Origin: Rhizobium sp. BK602
Lineage (GTDB): Bacteria > Pseudomonadota > Alphaproteobacteria > Rhizobiales > Rhizobiaceae
Direction: 5' to 3'
Assembly: GCF_014195095.1 (NCBI RefSeq)
Contig: NZ_JACIBC010000013.1
Location: 1 to 64,000, forward strand
DNA: 64,000 bases
Shown: positions 50,932 to 59,817 of the stretch, in pieces
How positions within the stretch are numbered: position 1 is the stretch's first letter
Layout: each line of letters begins with the position of its first letter
The notes under the pieces: model-generated
Told to the model about the DNA's origin: nothing
The model's input: only the letters and a program-made list of their open reading frames with translations
Databases searched by the model: none
Made by a program: the position numbers and the translations under genes

Positions 50932-52239
50932 ATGCGACCCGACGATGAGATGATGCTGGACCCGGACCGGGCGCTGGAGCAGAGCCGCCTGGGCGGGACA
51001 GGACGGCGACGGGACGACGGGACGGCGGATCACGGAGAGCCGCGCAAGGCGCCGCCGCTCCCCCGCCCCCTCATGCTGCTGTTTGCGGCGGCAAGCGGCC
51101 TGGCGGTGGCCAATGCCTATTTCGCGCATCCGATGCTCGACGTGATGGCCGACGATCTCGGCCTGTCGCGCGCCCATGCCGGCCTGATCGTCGGGGCGAC
51201 GCAGGTCGGCTACGGATTGGGGCTCATTCTGCTGGTTCCGGCCGGCGATCTCATCGACCGGCGCCGGCTGGTCATCGTGCAATCGCTGCTCTCGGTCGCG
51301 GCGCTGGTTTCCATTGCTCTCGCGCCGAGCGCCGCAATGCTGCTCACGGCGCTGGGGGTCATGGGATTGCTGGCGGTGGTGACACAGGCCTTCGTCGCCT
51401 ATGCGGCAAGCCTGGCGCGGCCGGCCGAACGCGGCCATGTGGTCGGGGTGGTGACCAGCGGGATCGTGCTCGGCATTCTGCTGGCGCGCACCATTGCCGG
51501 CACACTCACCGATCTCTCGGGCTGGCGCACCGTCTATCTCGCTTCGGCGCTGGCAACCCTCGTCATCGTCGCGCTGCTCTGGAAGGCCTTGCCCTCGCAG
51601 GAGGGCCGGCCCGCGCCGATGCCCTATCCGCGCCTGATCGGCTCGCTGTTCGCACTGCTGGTCTCCGAACCGGCCCTTCTCATCCGCGGCATCCTCTGCA
51701 TGCTGATCTTCGCCAACATCACGACGCTGCTGACACCGCTGGTCCTGCCGCTGAGCGCACCGCCGTTCTCGCTGTCGCATGCGGCAATCGGCCTGTTCGG
51801 TCTCGCAGGCGCGGCCGGCGCGCTGGGAGCGGCAAGGGCCGGGCGATGGACGGACCGGGGATCGGGCCAGCGCGTCACCGGTATTTCGCTGGCGTTGATG
51901 CTGCTCGCCTGGGGACCGATCTCCCTGCTGCCGCATTCGATCCTCTGGCTGGTCATCGGCGTTGTCGTCATCGATTTCGGCCTGCAGGCCGTGCACGTCA
52001 CCAATCAGGCGATGATCTACCGTGTGCGGCCCGATGCGCAGAGCCGGCTGACGGCGGGCTACATGGTCTTCTATTCCATCGGCAGTGCGCTGGGCTCGTC
52101 GCTATCGACGCTCGCCTATGCCCATGCCGGCTGGCCAGGCGTCTGCCTGCTCGGCGCCGGTATCAGCGGTCTTGCCCTTCTCTTCTGGGCCGCGACCTTG
52201 CGCATCATGCCGGCGGCCGCGACCAGAGCCCTCTCCTAA
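50932..52239 (+). CDS. MFS transporter
   Basis: 435 residues: a charged cytoplasmic N-terminal tail of about 40 residues, then 12 helices. LVPAGDLIDRRRLVIVQSLL is the helix 2-3 loop. The sequence suggests an efflux permease of the drug:H+ type. GGAG precedes ATG 50932. It is the expected target of the divergent HxlR regulator. Confidence 0.9.
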   Translation: MRPDDEMMLDPDRALEQSRLGGTGRRRDDGTADHGEPRKAPPLPRPLMLLFAAASGLAVANAYFAHPMLDVMADDLGLSRAHAGLIVGATQVGYGLGLILLVPAGDLIDRRRLVIVQSLLSVAALVSIALAPSAAMLLTALGVMGLLAVVTQAFVAYAASLARPAERGHVVGVVTSGIVLGILLARTIAGTLTDLSGWRTVYLASALATLVIVALLWKALPSQEGRPAPMPYPRLIGSLFALLVSEPALLIRGILCMLIFANITTLLTPLVLPLSAPPFSLSHAAIGLFGLAGAAGALGAARAGRWTDRGSGQRVTGISLALMLLAWGPISLLPHSILWLVIGVVVIDFGLQAVHVTNQAMIYRVRPDAQSRLTAGYMVFYSIGSALGSSLSTLAYAHAGWPGVCLLGAGISGLALLFWAATLRIMPAAATRALS

Positions 52240-52248
52240 AGGCATCCG

Positions 52249-52998
52249 CTAGACAAACGGCCGCGCAAGCATTTCGGCGCCAAGCAGAAGCAGGCAGATC
52301 AGGAACCAGAGACGGAACGTCGCCGGGCTGACCCGGCGGCGGACGAGTTGCCCGGCCCACATGCCGGCGAGCGCCGGCACGATCGCCAGCCCCGACATGG
52401 CGAGATTGTCGAGCTGAAAGGCGCCGCGCCAGGCAAGCCCAGCCGCGAGGGCGACGGTGGAGATGGTGAAGGACAGGCCGAGCGCCTGTACCAGATCGTC
52501 CTTTTCCAGACCGAGCGCCTGAAGATAGGGCACGGCGGGGATGACGAAGACACCGGTGCCGCCGGTGACCACTCCCGTCGCCGCACCGACAACGGGCGAC
52601 AGCCACGCTTCCAGCCGCATCGGCACGCGCAGCTGGCGCGCAAGCAGCGTATAGGCGGCATAGACGACCAGCGCGGCGCCGAGCGTCGCCGTCGCCAGCA
52701 CGGTGTCGCCGCTCGTCAGCAGCGACGAACCGATAAGCGTACCGACGATGACGGCCAGCATCATCGGCCACAGCCGGCGCAGCAGCGGCGCGAATGTCGG
52801 ACCGGCGAAGAGCTGCCAGACATTGGTGACGAAGGACGGGGCGATCAGCAGGCCGGCGGCCGCAAGCGGCGAGATCAGCGCGCCGAGCACGCCCATGGCG
52901 ACCGTTGGAAGGCCCATGCCGGTAACGCCCTTGACGAGGCCGGCGGCAAAGAAGGTCGCGGCGATCGCGACCACGAAGAATAGCGAATGATCCACCAT
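52249..52998 (-). CDS. TSUP family membrane protein (TauE/SafE)
   Basis: 249 residues, about eight helices. TSUP motifs: ATFFAAGLVKGVTGMGLPTVAMGVLGALISPLAAAGLL near the start and VGAATGVVTGGTGVFVIPAVPYLQALGL in the middle. It probably moves a sulfur or organic anion; the substrate is unknown. It converges on the MFS gene (9-base gap) and is divergent from a LysR gene, its likely regulator. Confidence 0.9.
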   Translation of the reverse strand: MVDHSLFFVVAIAATFFAAGLVKGVTGMGLPTVAMGVLGALISPLAAAGLLIAPSFVTNVWQLFAGPTFAPLLRRLWPMMLAVIVGTLIGSSLLTSGDTVLATATLGAALVVYAAYTLLARQLRVPMRLEAWLSPVVGAATGVVTGGTGVFVIPAVPYLQALGLEKDDLVQALGLSFTISTVALAAGLAWRGAFQLDNLAMSGLAIVPALAGMWAGQLVRRRVSPATFRLWFLICLLLLGAEMLARPFV

Positions 52999-53096
52999 GC
53001 CGTTGACATAGAGGTTTCGGCAACGGGCGCAATGCGGATGATCCGCAGTCAGGCTTCGGCTATTCCGAAGGCTTAATATCGGTTATGCTTCCTCGC

Positions 53097-53987
53097 ATGC
53101 GTTTCGACCTCACCGATCTTCGCCTGTTCCTCGCCGTGGTGGATGCCGGCAGCATCACCCATGGAGCAGCCGATGTCGGACTTTCGCTGCCGGCCGCCAG
53201 CGAGCGCCTGCGCGACATGGAGGCTGCCGGCGACATCAAGCTGCTCGAGCGCGGCCGGCGCGGCGTGCGGCCAACGCCAGCGGGCGAAGCGCTGGCGCAT
53301 CATGCCCGCCTGATCCAACGGCAGGTGGCGCAGATGCAGGGCGAGCTCGGCGAACATGCCAGCGGCCTGCGCGCCACCGTCCGGCTGGCGGCGAATACGG
53401 CGGCGATCACCGAATTCCTGCCCGAACGGCTGGCGGCCTGGATGGCGGCGCATCCGCGCATCGATATCGATCTGAAGGAGCGGCAGAGCACCGAGATCGC
53501 CAGGGCCATTGCCGCCCGGCTGGCGGATATCGGCATTCTCTCCGACGCGGTCGACACCACCGGCCTGGAGCTGCGGCCCTTCGCCGTCGACCGGCTGGTG
53601 ATGGTCGGCCCGCGCGATCATGCGCTTGCCGGTCAGAAGCGCGTCTCCTTCGCCGACATCGCGCATGATCCCTTCATCGGGCTTGCGGGCGGCGCGCTGC
53701 AGGATCACATCGATATCCAGGCGGCGAGAATGGGCATTCGGCTGAAACTGCGCATGCGCATGCGCAGTTTCGACGGCATCTGCCGCATGGCGGCCGAAGG
53801 GGCCGGTCTTGGCATCGTGCCGGAAACCGCCGCGCGCCGCTGCGGCAGGTTCGCGAAGATCGCCGCCGTTCGCCTTGGCGACGATTGGGCGACACGCCGA
53901 CTGGCGGTCTGCATCCGCTCGGGAGAGGTGCTGGCGGCGCCCATGCGTGATCTTTTCGAGCATCTGGCGGCGCCGCGCGGACAATAG
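53097..53987 (+). CDS. LysR family transcriptional regulator
   Basis: 296 residues. Winged helix FDLTDLRLFLAVVDAGSITHGAADVGLSLPAASERLRDMEAAGDIKLLERGRRGVRPTPAGEAL at about 3-66, then the effector-binding domain. Four residues more are possible from ATG 53085; neither start has a good ribosome site. It faces the TSUP gene over 98 bases. Confidence 0.9.
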   Translation: MRFDLTDLRLFLAVVDAGSITHGAADVGLSLPAASERLRDMEAAGDIKLLERGRRGVRPTPAGEALAHHARLIQRQVAQMQGELGEHASGLRATVRLAANTAAITEFLPERLAAWMAAHPRIDIDLKERQSTEIARAIAARLADIGILSDAVDTTGLELRPFAVDRLVMVGPRDHALAGQKRVSFADIAHDPFIGLAGGALQDHIDIQAARMGIRLKLRMRMRSFDGICRMAAEGAGLGIVPETAARRCGRFAKIAAVRLGDDWATRRLAVCIRSGEVLAAPMRDLFEHLAAPRGQ

Positions 53988-54016
53988 AATGATGGATCGA
54001 TAGCCGGCGCTCCAGC

Positions 54017-54940
54017 TTAGGAGCCGACGACATGGCCTGGCCAGGGATTGCGACCGTCGGAAAGCCAGGAAAGCGTGTCAATCCAGAAGCCGGCGGCATG
54101 GCTGTCATGGAAGAGGTTGAAGTGGTCGATGGATTGCCGGCCGTAGTCAGCCGGCCGAAGCAGCACGGCCGTCCGGGGTGCGCCGCCGTAATAGTCGAGC
54201 GTGCGGCGAACGGCCGGCACGGTGCCGAGTTCATCGTCGGAAACGGCGATGGCGAGGATCGGTGCGTGCACCGCGGCCATGCGCGAGAGCACGGTCTGAC
54301 GTTCGCCGCGCGGATGGCTGCGCTCGAAACGCCGCCCGCGAAAACTCCATTCATGGGCGACGCCGGCCGGCAGGTCCTCCAGCCATCCGAGCCTGTGGCC
54401 GGGAAAATAACCGAAAAGCGCGGTGGCGGCCGGCATGACGAGATGCCACTTGGCGAAGAGGGCAAGCCGCCGGCTCGGCATGTAATCGCCCCACCAGGCA
54501 TATTGCGCGCCGACCGTCAGCATCCGGTCGATCAGCGGCGCGCTTTCGGCCAGCCCAGGCAGAAAACCGCCGACGCTGTGCCCGACCACCATCAGCGGCC
54601 CGTCGCGCCGGCGGTCGCGCATGAAACGAAGGGCGGCATCGACATCGCGCTCGCCCCAATCCCGCCAGCGATAGCCGCAGCCGCGCAGGCGTTCGGGCCG
54701 CGACAGGCCGATGCCGCGATAATCGTAGGTCAGCACATCGAAGCCATGACAGGCAAGGAAACGGGCGTAGCGATGGTAATAGCGCGCCAGCACGCCGGTC
54801 GCGGGATTGACGACGATGCTGCCGCGCGGACCGCCATCCGGCGCGTGCCATAGATGGCCGCCGAGCCGCACGCCATCCAGGCATCGGATCTCGATCGCAT
54901 GGCCGTCCCCAGCCGAAAGGCGAAGCATGGTGCTGTTCAT
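54017..54940 (-). CDS. Alpha/beta hydrolase
   Basis: 307 residues. Serine hydrolase lid-type fold: oxyanion region NPATGVLARYYHRYARFLACHGFDVLTYDYRGIGLS, nucleophile elbow VVGHSVGG (Ser near 119), and a late His in SIDHFNLFHDSHA. No signal peptide. The substrate is unknown. It is divergent from a TetR regulator with a dyad between them. Confidence 0.88.
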   Translation of the reverse strand: MNSTMLRLSAGDGHAIEIRCLDGVRLGGHLWHAPDGGPRGSIVVNPATGVLARYYHRYARFLACHGFDVLTYDYRGIGLSRPERLRGCGYRWRDWGERDVDAALRFMRDRRRDGPLMVVGHSVGGFLPGLAESAPLIDRMLTVGAQYAWWGDYMPSRRLALFAKWHLVMPAATALFGYFPGHRLGWLEDLPAGVAHEWSFRGRRFERSHPRGERQTVLSRMAAVHAPILAIAVSDDELGTVPAVRRTLDYYGGAPRTAVLLRPADYGRQSIDHFNLFHDSHAAGFWIDTLSWLSDGRNPWPGHVVGS

Positions 54941-54970
54941 GGCGGCGAGGATAGAAGAGGGCTTGCATTG

Positions 54971-54994
54971 TGTATATTCACTGGTCGGTATACA
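54971..54994. promoter_or_regulatory. Dyad between hydrolase and TetR genes
   Basis: Arms TGTATA (54971-54976) and TATACA (54989-54994) separated by 12 bases, ending 7 bases before the TetR start at 55002 and 30 bases from the hydrolase start. A probable TetR operator. Confidence 0.55.
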
Positions 54995-55001
54995 TCAGGG
55001 C

Positions 55002-55628
55002 ATGAGCGATACGATCCCTCCAACGCGCGAGCGCATCATCGCGGCCGCCGGCAAGCTCTTCCATAGCGAGGGGATCAGGGCCGTCAGCGTCGATGCGGTC
55101 GCGGAAAAGGCCGGCGTCACCAAGCGGACGCTCTATTATCACTTCCGCAGCAAGGACGACCTGATCGCCGCCTATCTGGAGGCTCGCGACCAGCCGAACC
55201 TCGCCTTGTTCCAGCGCTGGTTCGCCGAGACCGACGGCGATGCCGCCGCCAAGGTGGAAGGCATCTTCCGCAATCTCGCCCGCTCGGCCAGCCATCCCAA
55301 ATGGAAGGGCTGCGGCTTCCTGCGCACCTCCGTCGAGCTGATCAACCTGCCCGGACACCCGGCCATCCTGGCCGGCCGGGCGCACAAGAAGCGGATCGAG
55401 GATTGGCTATGTTCGATCTTCGAGGAGGAGGGAGCCGTCAAAGAGCCCCGGCAGCTCGCGCGCCAGGTGATCCTGCTGCTCGACGGCGCCTTCGCCGTCG
55501 TCCTGCTTCATCGCGATCCAAGCTATATGGAAGCGGCGGGAGACGCCGCCGCCCGCCTCATTCGCACATCCCTGCCGAAGCGGGATGCACCGGACGTTGG
55601 ACGGGCCTGTACGGCGTTAGATCCCTAG
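55002..55628 (+). CDS. TetR family transcriptional regulator
   Basis: 208 residues. Helix-turn-helix RERIIAAAGKLFHSEGIRAVSVDAVAEKAGVTKRTLYYHFRSKDDLIAAYLEARD (about 9-63). The C-terminal domain contains GCGFLRTSVELINLPGHPAI, as in TetR regulators of the same group. ATG 55002 follows CAGGGC; the reading frame extends to 54807 but that part lies inside the divergent hydrolase gene. The intergenic repeat begins at its stop codon. Confidence 0.92.
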   Translation: MSDTIPPTRERIIAAAGKLFHSEGIRAVSVDAVAEKAGVTKRTLYYHFRSKDDLIAAYLEARDQPNLALFQRWFAETDGDAAAKVEGIFRNLARSASHPKWKGCGFLRTSVELINLPGHPAILAGRAHKKRIEDWLCSIFEEEGAVKEPRQLARQVILLLDGAFAVVLLHRDPSYMEAAGDAAARLIRTSLPKRDAPDVGRACTALDP

Positions 55629-55730
55629 AGCGTTTCAGCGCTTCACAGAATCGCCGAAACGCTCTAACTTCTTGTTTTTACGCAATTCCGGACGGAAAAC
55701 CGCTTCGCACTTTTCCTACAATTGCTTTAG
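55627..55730. repeat. Rhizobial intergenic repeat, copy 1
   Basis: Begins with a hairpin of arms AGAGCGTTTC (55627) and GAAACGCTCT, then a T-rich stretch, then CGCAATTCCGGACGGAAAAC (55681-55700) and a conserved end ATTGCTTTAG. Copy 2 at 61008-61111 has the same order and an identical 20-base core. The hairpin plus T-run may double as a terminator for the converging genes. Confidence 0.85.
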
Positions 55731-56056
55731 GTCCGTTCGAGCATTGGCGTGTAATTTCCAAGATCGGCCTTGATACCCAATTCGCGGAAGTAGCTCTGCG
55801 GATCGAAGCCGTTCTCCTTCTGCCGCTGCTGCGCGGCCTGCCTGGCAGTCTCGTAGGCGGCATTGTCGCGCCACTCGACAATGGTGACGACATTGAACTC
55901 TCCGGTTCCGGACACCTGTTCGAGAACCAGGTTCTGCACGCATCCATCCGCATCCCCCAGCGCCTTGTGCGTAACCCGTAGCCGGGTCATGAAAGCATCG
56001 CGCGATTGCGCCGGCACCGCGAACTTGTCCACGCGAAAAATCGAATCCGTCTTCAT
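55727..56056 (-). CDS. Antibiotic biosynthesis monooxygenase (ABM) domain protein
   Basis: 109 residues with a ferredoxin-like ABM fold: FRVDKFAVPAQSRDAFMTRLRVTHKALGDADGCVQNLVLEQ and FNVVTIVEWRDNAAYETARQ. Such proteins oxidise quinone-like compounds or act as heme-degrading or ligand-binding dimers; the actual role is unknown. ATG 56056 has GGAG nine bases upstream. Its 3' end touches the intergenic repeat. Divergent from a MarR gene. Confidence 0.87.
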   Translation of the reverse strand: MKTDSIFRVDKFAVPAQSRDAFMTRLRVTHKALGDADGCVQNLVLEQVSGTGEFNVVTIVEWRDNAAYETARQAAQQRQKENGFDPQSYFRELGIKADLGNYTPMLERT

Positions 56057-56094
56057 TCGTCTTACTCCGAGTGCAGGTTTCCCATTGATCTCAT

Positions 56095-56129
56095 CATCGA
56101 TAAATGACAACATATTGTCAATATCGATG
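56095..56129. promoter_or_regulatory. Nested dyads between ABM and MarR genes
   Basis: Outer arms CATCGAT (56095-56101) and ATCGATG (56123-56129) enclose the inner perfect dyad TGACAA-CATA-TTGTCA (56105-56120). A good candidate MarR operator. Confidence 0.65.
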
Positions 56130-56151
56130 TCCGCAATCAAAGGAAGCGCCC

Positions 56152-56583
56152 ATGCCGGCAGATGCAGACGAACTTGGCCGCCTGATCCTTGAAGTCTTCC
56201 GCCTGAACGGGCGGCTTCTCGCAAGGGGCGACGAGATCGTCGGGCCGATCGGCCTGACGAGCGCGCGCTGGCAGGTGCTCGGCGCCATTGCGCGGCCGAA
56301 GGCTGGACGCACCGTCGCACTGATCGCCAGGGAAGCCGGCGTCGCGCGCCAGGGCGTGCAGCGCATCGTCAACGAACTCGTCCGCGACGGCCTGGTGGCC
56401 TTCCGGGACAATCCACAGCACAGGAAGGCGCAACTGGTCGTTTTGACCGGCAAGGGCGCCGATGCCTATGACGCGGCCGACCGGCTGCGCCGCGACTGGA
56501 TCGGCGCACTCGCCGTCGATTTCCAATCGGCGGATATCGCGCGAGCGGTGGAGGTCCTTGCCGCGCTCCGGGAAGGCTTGTGA
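56152..56583 (+). CDS. MarR family transcriptional regulator
   Basis: 143 residues. Winged helix: GLTSARWQVLGAIARPKAGRTVALIAREAGVARQGVQRIVNELVRDGLVAFRDNPQHRKAQLVVLT (about 32-97). AAGGAAG sits six bases before ATG 56152. It probably controls itself and the divergent ABM gene. Confidence 0.9.
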   Translation: MPADADELGRLILEVFRLNGRLLARGDEIVGPIGLTSARWQVLGAIARPKAGRTVALIAREAGVARQGVQRIVNELVRDGLVAFRDNPQHRKAQLVVLTGKGADAYDAADRLRRDWIGALAVDFQSADIARAVEVLAALREGL

Positions 56584-56691
56584 CGTCGACAAGCCATCGC
56601 AACCTCAGAGCAGGCTTGGCCGGATGGATCACCTGACCTAGATTTCAGCCATGCAAGTGCCGGGCGAATCTCATCATGGCGAGAGGCGAGC

Positions 56692-57498
56692 ATGGAATTC
56701 AGGGACGACGATCTCGAGATATTCGCGGCCGATGGCGCCGCTCCCCTCGCGGCTACAGCGCGCCAGGGCCATGTCGAGCATGACGGCGTCCGGATCTGGT
56801 ATGCGGCCTATGGCGCCGGGCGGCCGGTGATCCTGCTGCATGGCGGTCTCGGAAACAGCGGCAATTGGGGCCATCAGGTGCCAGCGTTGGTGGAAGCTGG
56901 CTACCGGGTGATCGTCATCGACAGCCGCGGTCATGGCCGCAGCACGCGCGACGCGCGGCCCTACACATACGAGCTGATGGGCTCCGACGTGCTGGCGATA
57001 ATGGACCATCTCTATATCGCCAAGGCTGCTGTCGTCGGCTGGAGCGACGGGGCGTGCACCGGCCTCATCCTTGCCAGAACCCAGCCTGAGCGCATTGCCG
57101 GCGTCTTCTATTTCGCCTGCAACATGGACCCGAGCGGCACCAAGGAATTCGTGCCGACGCCGATCGTCGACCGCTGCTTTTCCCGGCACGTCAAGGACTA
57201 TGCCGCGTTGTCGGCGACGCCGGAGCAGTTCGACGCCTTCGTCGAGGCGGTGGGGCGGATGCAGCGGACGGAGCCGAACTATACCGCCGCCGACCTCGCC
57301 GAGATCCGGTCGCCGGTCGCGATCGTGCATGCCGAGCATGACGAGTTCATCAAGCGCGAGCATGCCGACTATCTTGCCCGCAGCATTCCCGGCGCGGCGC
57401 TGATCCTCCTGCCCGGCGTCAGTCACTTCGCGCCGGTGCAGCGCCCTGCGCAATTCAACGATGCCGTGCTCGCTTTTCTCGCCGGGATTTCATTCTAG
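56692..57498 (+). CDS. Alpha/beta hydrolase
   Basis: 268 residues. Classical fold: oxyanion VILLHGGLGNSGNWGHQVPALVEAGYRVIVIDSRGHGRS, nucleophile elbow VVGWSDGACTG (Ser near 107), acidic residue in IVHAEHDEFI and catalytic His in LPGVSHFAPVQRP. Cytoplasmic, substrate unknown. It stands alone; the next gene starts 136 bases on. Confidence 0.9.
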   Translation: MEFRDDDLEIFAADGAAPLAATARQGHVEHDGVRIWYAAYGAGRPVILLHGGLGNSGNWGHQVPALVEAGYRVIVIDSRGHGRSTRDARPYTYELMGSDVLAIMDHLYIAKAAVVGWSDGACTGLILARTQPERIAGVFYFACNMDPSGTKEFVPTPIVDRCFSRHVKDYAALSATPEQFDAFVEAVGRMQRTEPNYTAADLAEIRSPVAIVHAEHDEFIKREHADYLARSIPGAALILLPGVSHFAPVQRPAQFNDAVLAFLAGISF

Positions 57499-57530
57499 CG
57501 CGAGATTCAGTTGCGCGCGTCCGATTGTTG

Positions 57531-57557
57531 GAATAAATGATGATCATCATCTTATTC
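57531..57557. promoter_or_regulatory. 27-base dyad upstream of the ene-reductase
   Basis: Outer arms GAATAA (57531) and TTATTC (to 57557) flank a perfect 14-base inner palindrome ATGATGATCATCAT (57537-57550). It lies about 78 bases before the reductase start and has no adjacent regulator gene. Confidence 0.55.
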
Positions 57558-57634
57558 GATAGTCCTGGGACCGAATCGCCGCTGGCCGACCCTTCCGTCC
57601 TGGGAAGCACATCCGTTCCAGGCAGGTGATTTTC

Positions 57635-58756
57635 ATGACAGCTACCCTCTTTTCGCCGCTCGCCCTCGGTCCATACGAACTGGCGCATCGCGTCGTCATG
57701 GCGCCGCTGACGCGCATGCGGGCAAGTCAGCCGGGCAACGTGCCTTCGGCCCTGAATGCCGAATATTATGCGCAGCGCGCCTCGGCGGGCGGGCTGATCA
57801 TTTCCGAGGGCTCGCAGATTTCGCCGAGCGGACAGGGCATGCCGGCGACGCCGGGCATCCATACGCCGGGGCAGATCGCCGGCTGGAAGGCGGTCACCGA
57901 CGCGGTTCACGCCAAGGGCGGCCGCATCTTCCTGCAGCTCTGGCATGTCGGCCGCATCTCGCATTCGTCGCATCAGCCCGGCGGCGCGGCGCCGATCGCG
58001 CCCTCGGCGGTCGCCGCATCCGGCCAGGCCTTCACGGCCTCGTTCGAGCGCGTGCCCTTCGAAACGCCGCAGGCGATCGATATCGACCTGATGCCGCTGC
58101 TGATCGACGTCTATGCCCAGGCCGCCGCCAATGCGAAGCAGGCGGGTTTCGACGGCGTCGAGATCCACGGCGCCAACGGCTATCTGATCGAGCAATTCCT
58201 GCAGGCGCGCTCGAACCAGCGCAGCGACCAATATGGCGGCTCGATCGAGAACCGCACACGGCTGCTGCTCGAGGTGGTCGAGGCGGTGTCCGGCGTCTGG
58301 GGATCGGATCGCGTCGGCGTCCGCCTCTCCCCCTTCGGCGTCGCCAATGACAGCGGCGAGGACGATCCGCTCCGGCTCTACGGCCATGTCATCCGCGAAC
58401 TGGACCGGCTCGACCTCGCCTATCTGCACCTGATCGAACCGCGCGCCAGCGGCGCCGGCCAGGCCGAGGTCGATCACAAGAACGTACCCTCGGCGGCGGA
58501 ACTCTTCCGTCCCGCCTGGTCCGGGACGCTGATCGCCGCCGGCAATTTCAAGCCGGAGACCGCCGAGGCGGCGCTTGCCGCCGGCCATGCCGACGCCATC
58601 GCCTTCGGTCGCCTCTTCATCGCCAATCCGGACCTGCCGGAGCGCATCCGCCGCGGCGCGGCCCTCAATCCCTATCACCGACCGACCTTCTATGGCGGTG
58701 GAGCCGAGGGCTATACGGATTATCCGGCGCTCGACGCCAGGGAGGCCGCCGAATGA
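57635..58756 (+). CDS. Alkene reductase (old yellow enzyme family)
   Basis: 373 residues, FMN-dependent TIM barrel. Family signatures: RVVMAPLTRMRASQPGNVPS, QLWHVGRISH, the His/Asn pair in VEIHGANGYLIEQFL (about 176-190), and QYGGSIENRTRLLLEVV. It reduces activated C=C bonds or nitro compounds with NAD(P)H, as in NemA. ATG 57635 follows AGGTG. It overlaps the SDR gene by four bases, so the two act together. Confidence 0.94.
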   Translation: MTATLFSPLALGPYELAHRVVMAPLTRMRASQPGNVPSALNAEYYAQRASAGGLIISEGSQISPSGQGMPATPGIHTPGQIAGWKAVTDAVHAKGGRIFLQLWHVGRISHSSHQPGGAAPIAPSAVAASGQAFTASFERVPFETPQAIDIDLMPLLIDVYAQAAANAKQAGFDGVEIHGANGYLIEQFLQARSNQRSDQYGGSIENRTRLLLEVVEAVSGVWGSDRVGVRLSPFGVANDSGEDDPLRLYGHVIRELDRLDLAYLHLIEPRASGAGQAEVDHKNVPSAAELFRPAWSGTLIAAGNFKPETAEAALAAGHADAIAFGRLFIANPDLPERIRRGAALNPYHRPTFYGGGAEGYTDYPALDAREAAE

Positions 58757-59481
58757 GCACGCCGAGCGCAATCATCGTCGGCGTCGGTGCCGAAAAGGGT
58801 CTTGGCGCGGCACTTTGCCGGCTACTCGCCGGCAAGGGCTATCATGTGGTCGTCGCCGGCCGTACGCCTGAAAAGATCGCAAGGGTCGCCGATGCCATCA
58901 ATGCTTCCGGCGGCAGTGCCGAAGCCGTGGCGACCGACGCAACGGACGAAGCGGCCGTCATGCAGCTGTTCGAGCATGCCTTCGCGCCGCGAGACGGGAT
59001 CGCGCCGCCGGATTTCGTCGTCTTCAACGCCGGCATCAACCGCCAGATCGGCTTTCGCGGCGTCACCGCCGCGCAATTCGAGGAATTCTGGCGCATCTGC
59101 TGCTTCGGCGGCTTCCTCGTCGGACGCGAGGCGGCGCGGCACCTCACCCCTCTCGGACGCGGCACGGTGATCTTCACCGGCGCCTCGGCCAGCCTGCGCG
59201 GCAAGGCCGGCTATGCGCAATTCGCCGCCGCCAAGGCGGGACTCAGAATGATCAGCCAGAGCATGGCACGCGAATTCGGCCCGCTCGGCCTGCATGTCGC
59301 CCATACGATCATCGACGGCGGCATAGATGGCGACAGGCTGCGCGCGCGGCGGCCGGAACTGGAGACGGATGGCCTGCTCAACATCGACGCCATCGCCGAG
59401 ACCTATTGGCATATCCACCGCCAGCATCCCTCCGCCTGGACGCAGGAAATCGACCTGCGCCCCTATAAGGAAACCTTCTGA
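58753..59481 (+). CDS. Short-chain dehydrogenase/reductase
   Basis: 242 residues. Rossmann nucleotide site IIVGVGAEKGLGAALCRLLA is a variant of TGxxxGIG (GVGAEKGLG). FVVFNAGINR corresponds to the NNAG block. The catalytic Tyr-x-x-x-Lys is GYAQFAAAKAGLR with Ser in FTGASASLRG. ATGA overlap with the ene-reductase suggests a coupled carbonyl/alkene reduction pathway. Confidence 0.92.
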   Translation: MSTPSAIIVGVGAEKGLGAALCRLLAGKGYHVVVAGRTPEKIARVADAINASGGSAEAVATDATDEAAVMQLFEHAFAPRDGIAPPDFVVFNAGINRQIGFRGVTAAQFEEFWRICCFGGFLVGREAARHLTPLGRGTVIFTGASASLRGKAGYAQFAAAKAGLRMISQSMAREFGPLGLHVAHTIIDGGIDGDRLRARRPELETDGLLNIDAIAETYWHIHRQHPSAWTQEIDLRPYKETF

Positions 59482-59501
59482 GACCGGCGCTCCGGACGAT
59501 C

Positions 59502-59801
59502 CTAGCAATTTCGCGACAATGCCTTCGCGACATTGAGGAATTTTGGCTGCACGGCCTCGTCATCCTCGCCAGGGCCGGCGAATGCGCCATGGTCCGGTTC
59601 AGGCATCCCGCCCGGGATCGTGAAGGACCATGCGGAGAGGCGTCTCCCGCGGCCGAAAAGACGGTGGAGACGACCAAGAATGCCGCGTGAAGCAGGGCGC
59701 TCCCCGTCCTTGGGCAAAGACGCCGGCTCGGCGGCGTTCGGATCATTAGGATCGCCCCAGCGATCATCGTAGAGATCCTTGAAGAAGTGATTGGTCAGCA
59801 T
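59502..59801 (-). CDS. Hypothetical protein, 99 aa
   Basis: ATG 59801 has AGGG eight bases upstream. The start MLTNHFFKDLYDDRWGDPND is followed by a polar, proline-rich sequence, a GRLHRLFGRGRR basic patch and SAWSFTIPGGMPEPDHGAF. No membrane segment or known domain. It is placed convergently with the SDR (20-base gap) and divergently from a LacI regulator with operators at its promoter, which supports a real gene. Confidence is moderate. Confidence 0.55.
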   Translation of the reverse strand: MLTNHFFKDLYDDRWGDPNDPNAAEPASLPKDGERPASRGILGRLHRLFGRGRRLSAWSFTIPGGMPEPDHGAFAGPGEDDEAVQPKFLNVAKALSRNC

Positions 59802-59817
59802 CGTTGTGCCCTATGAT

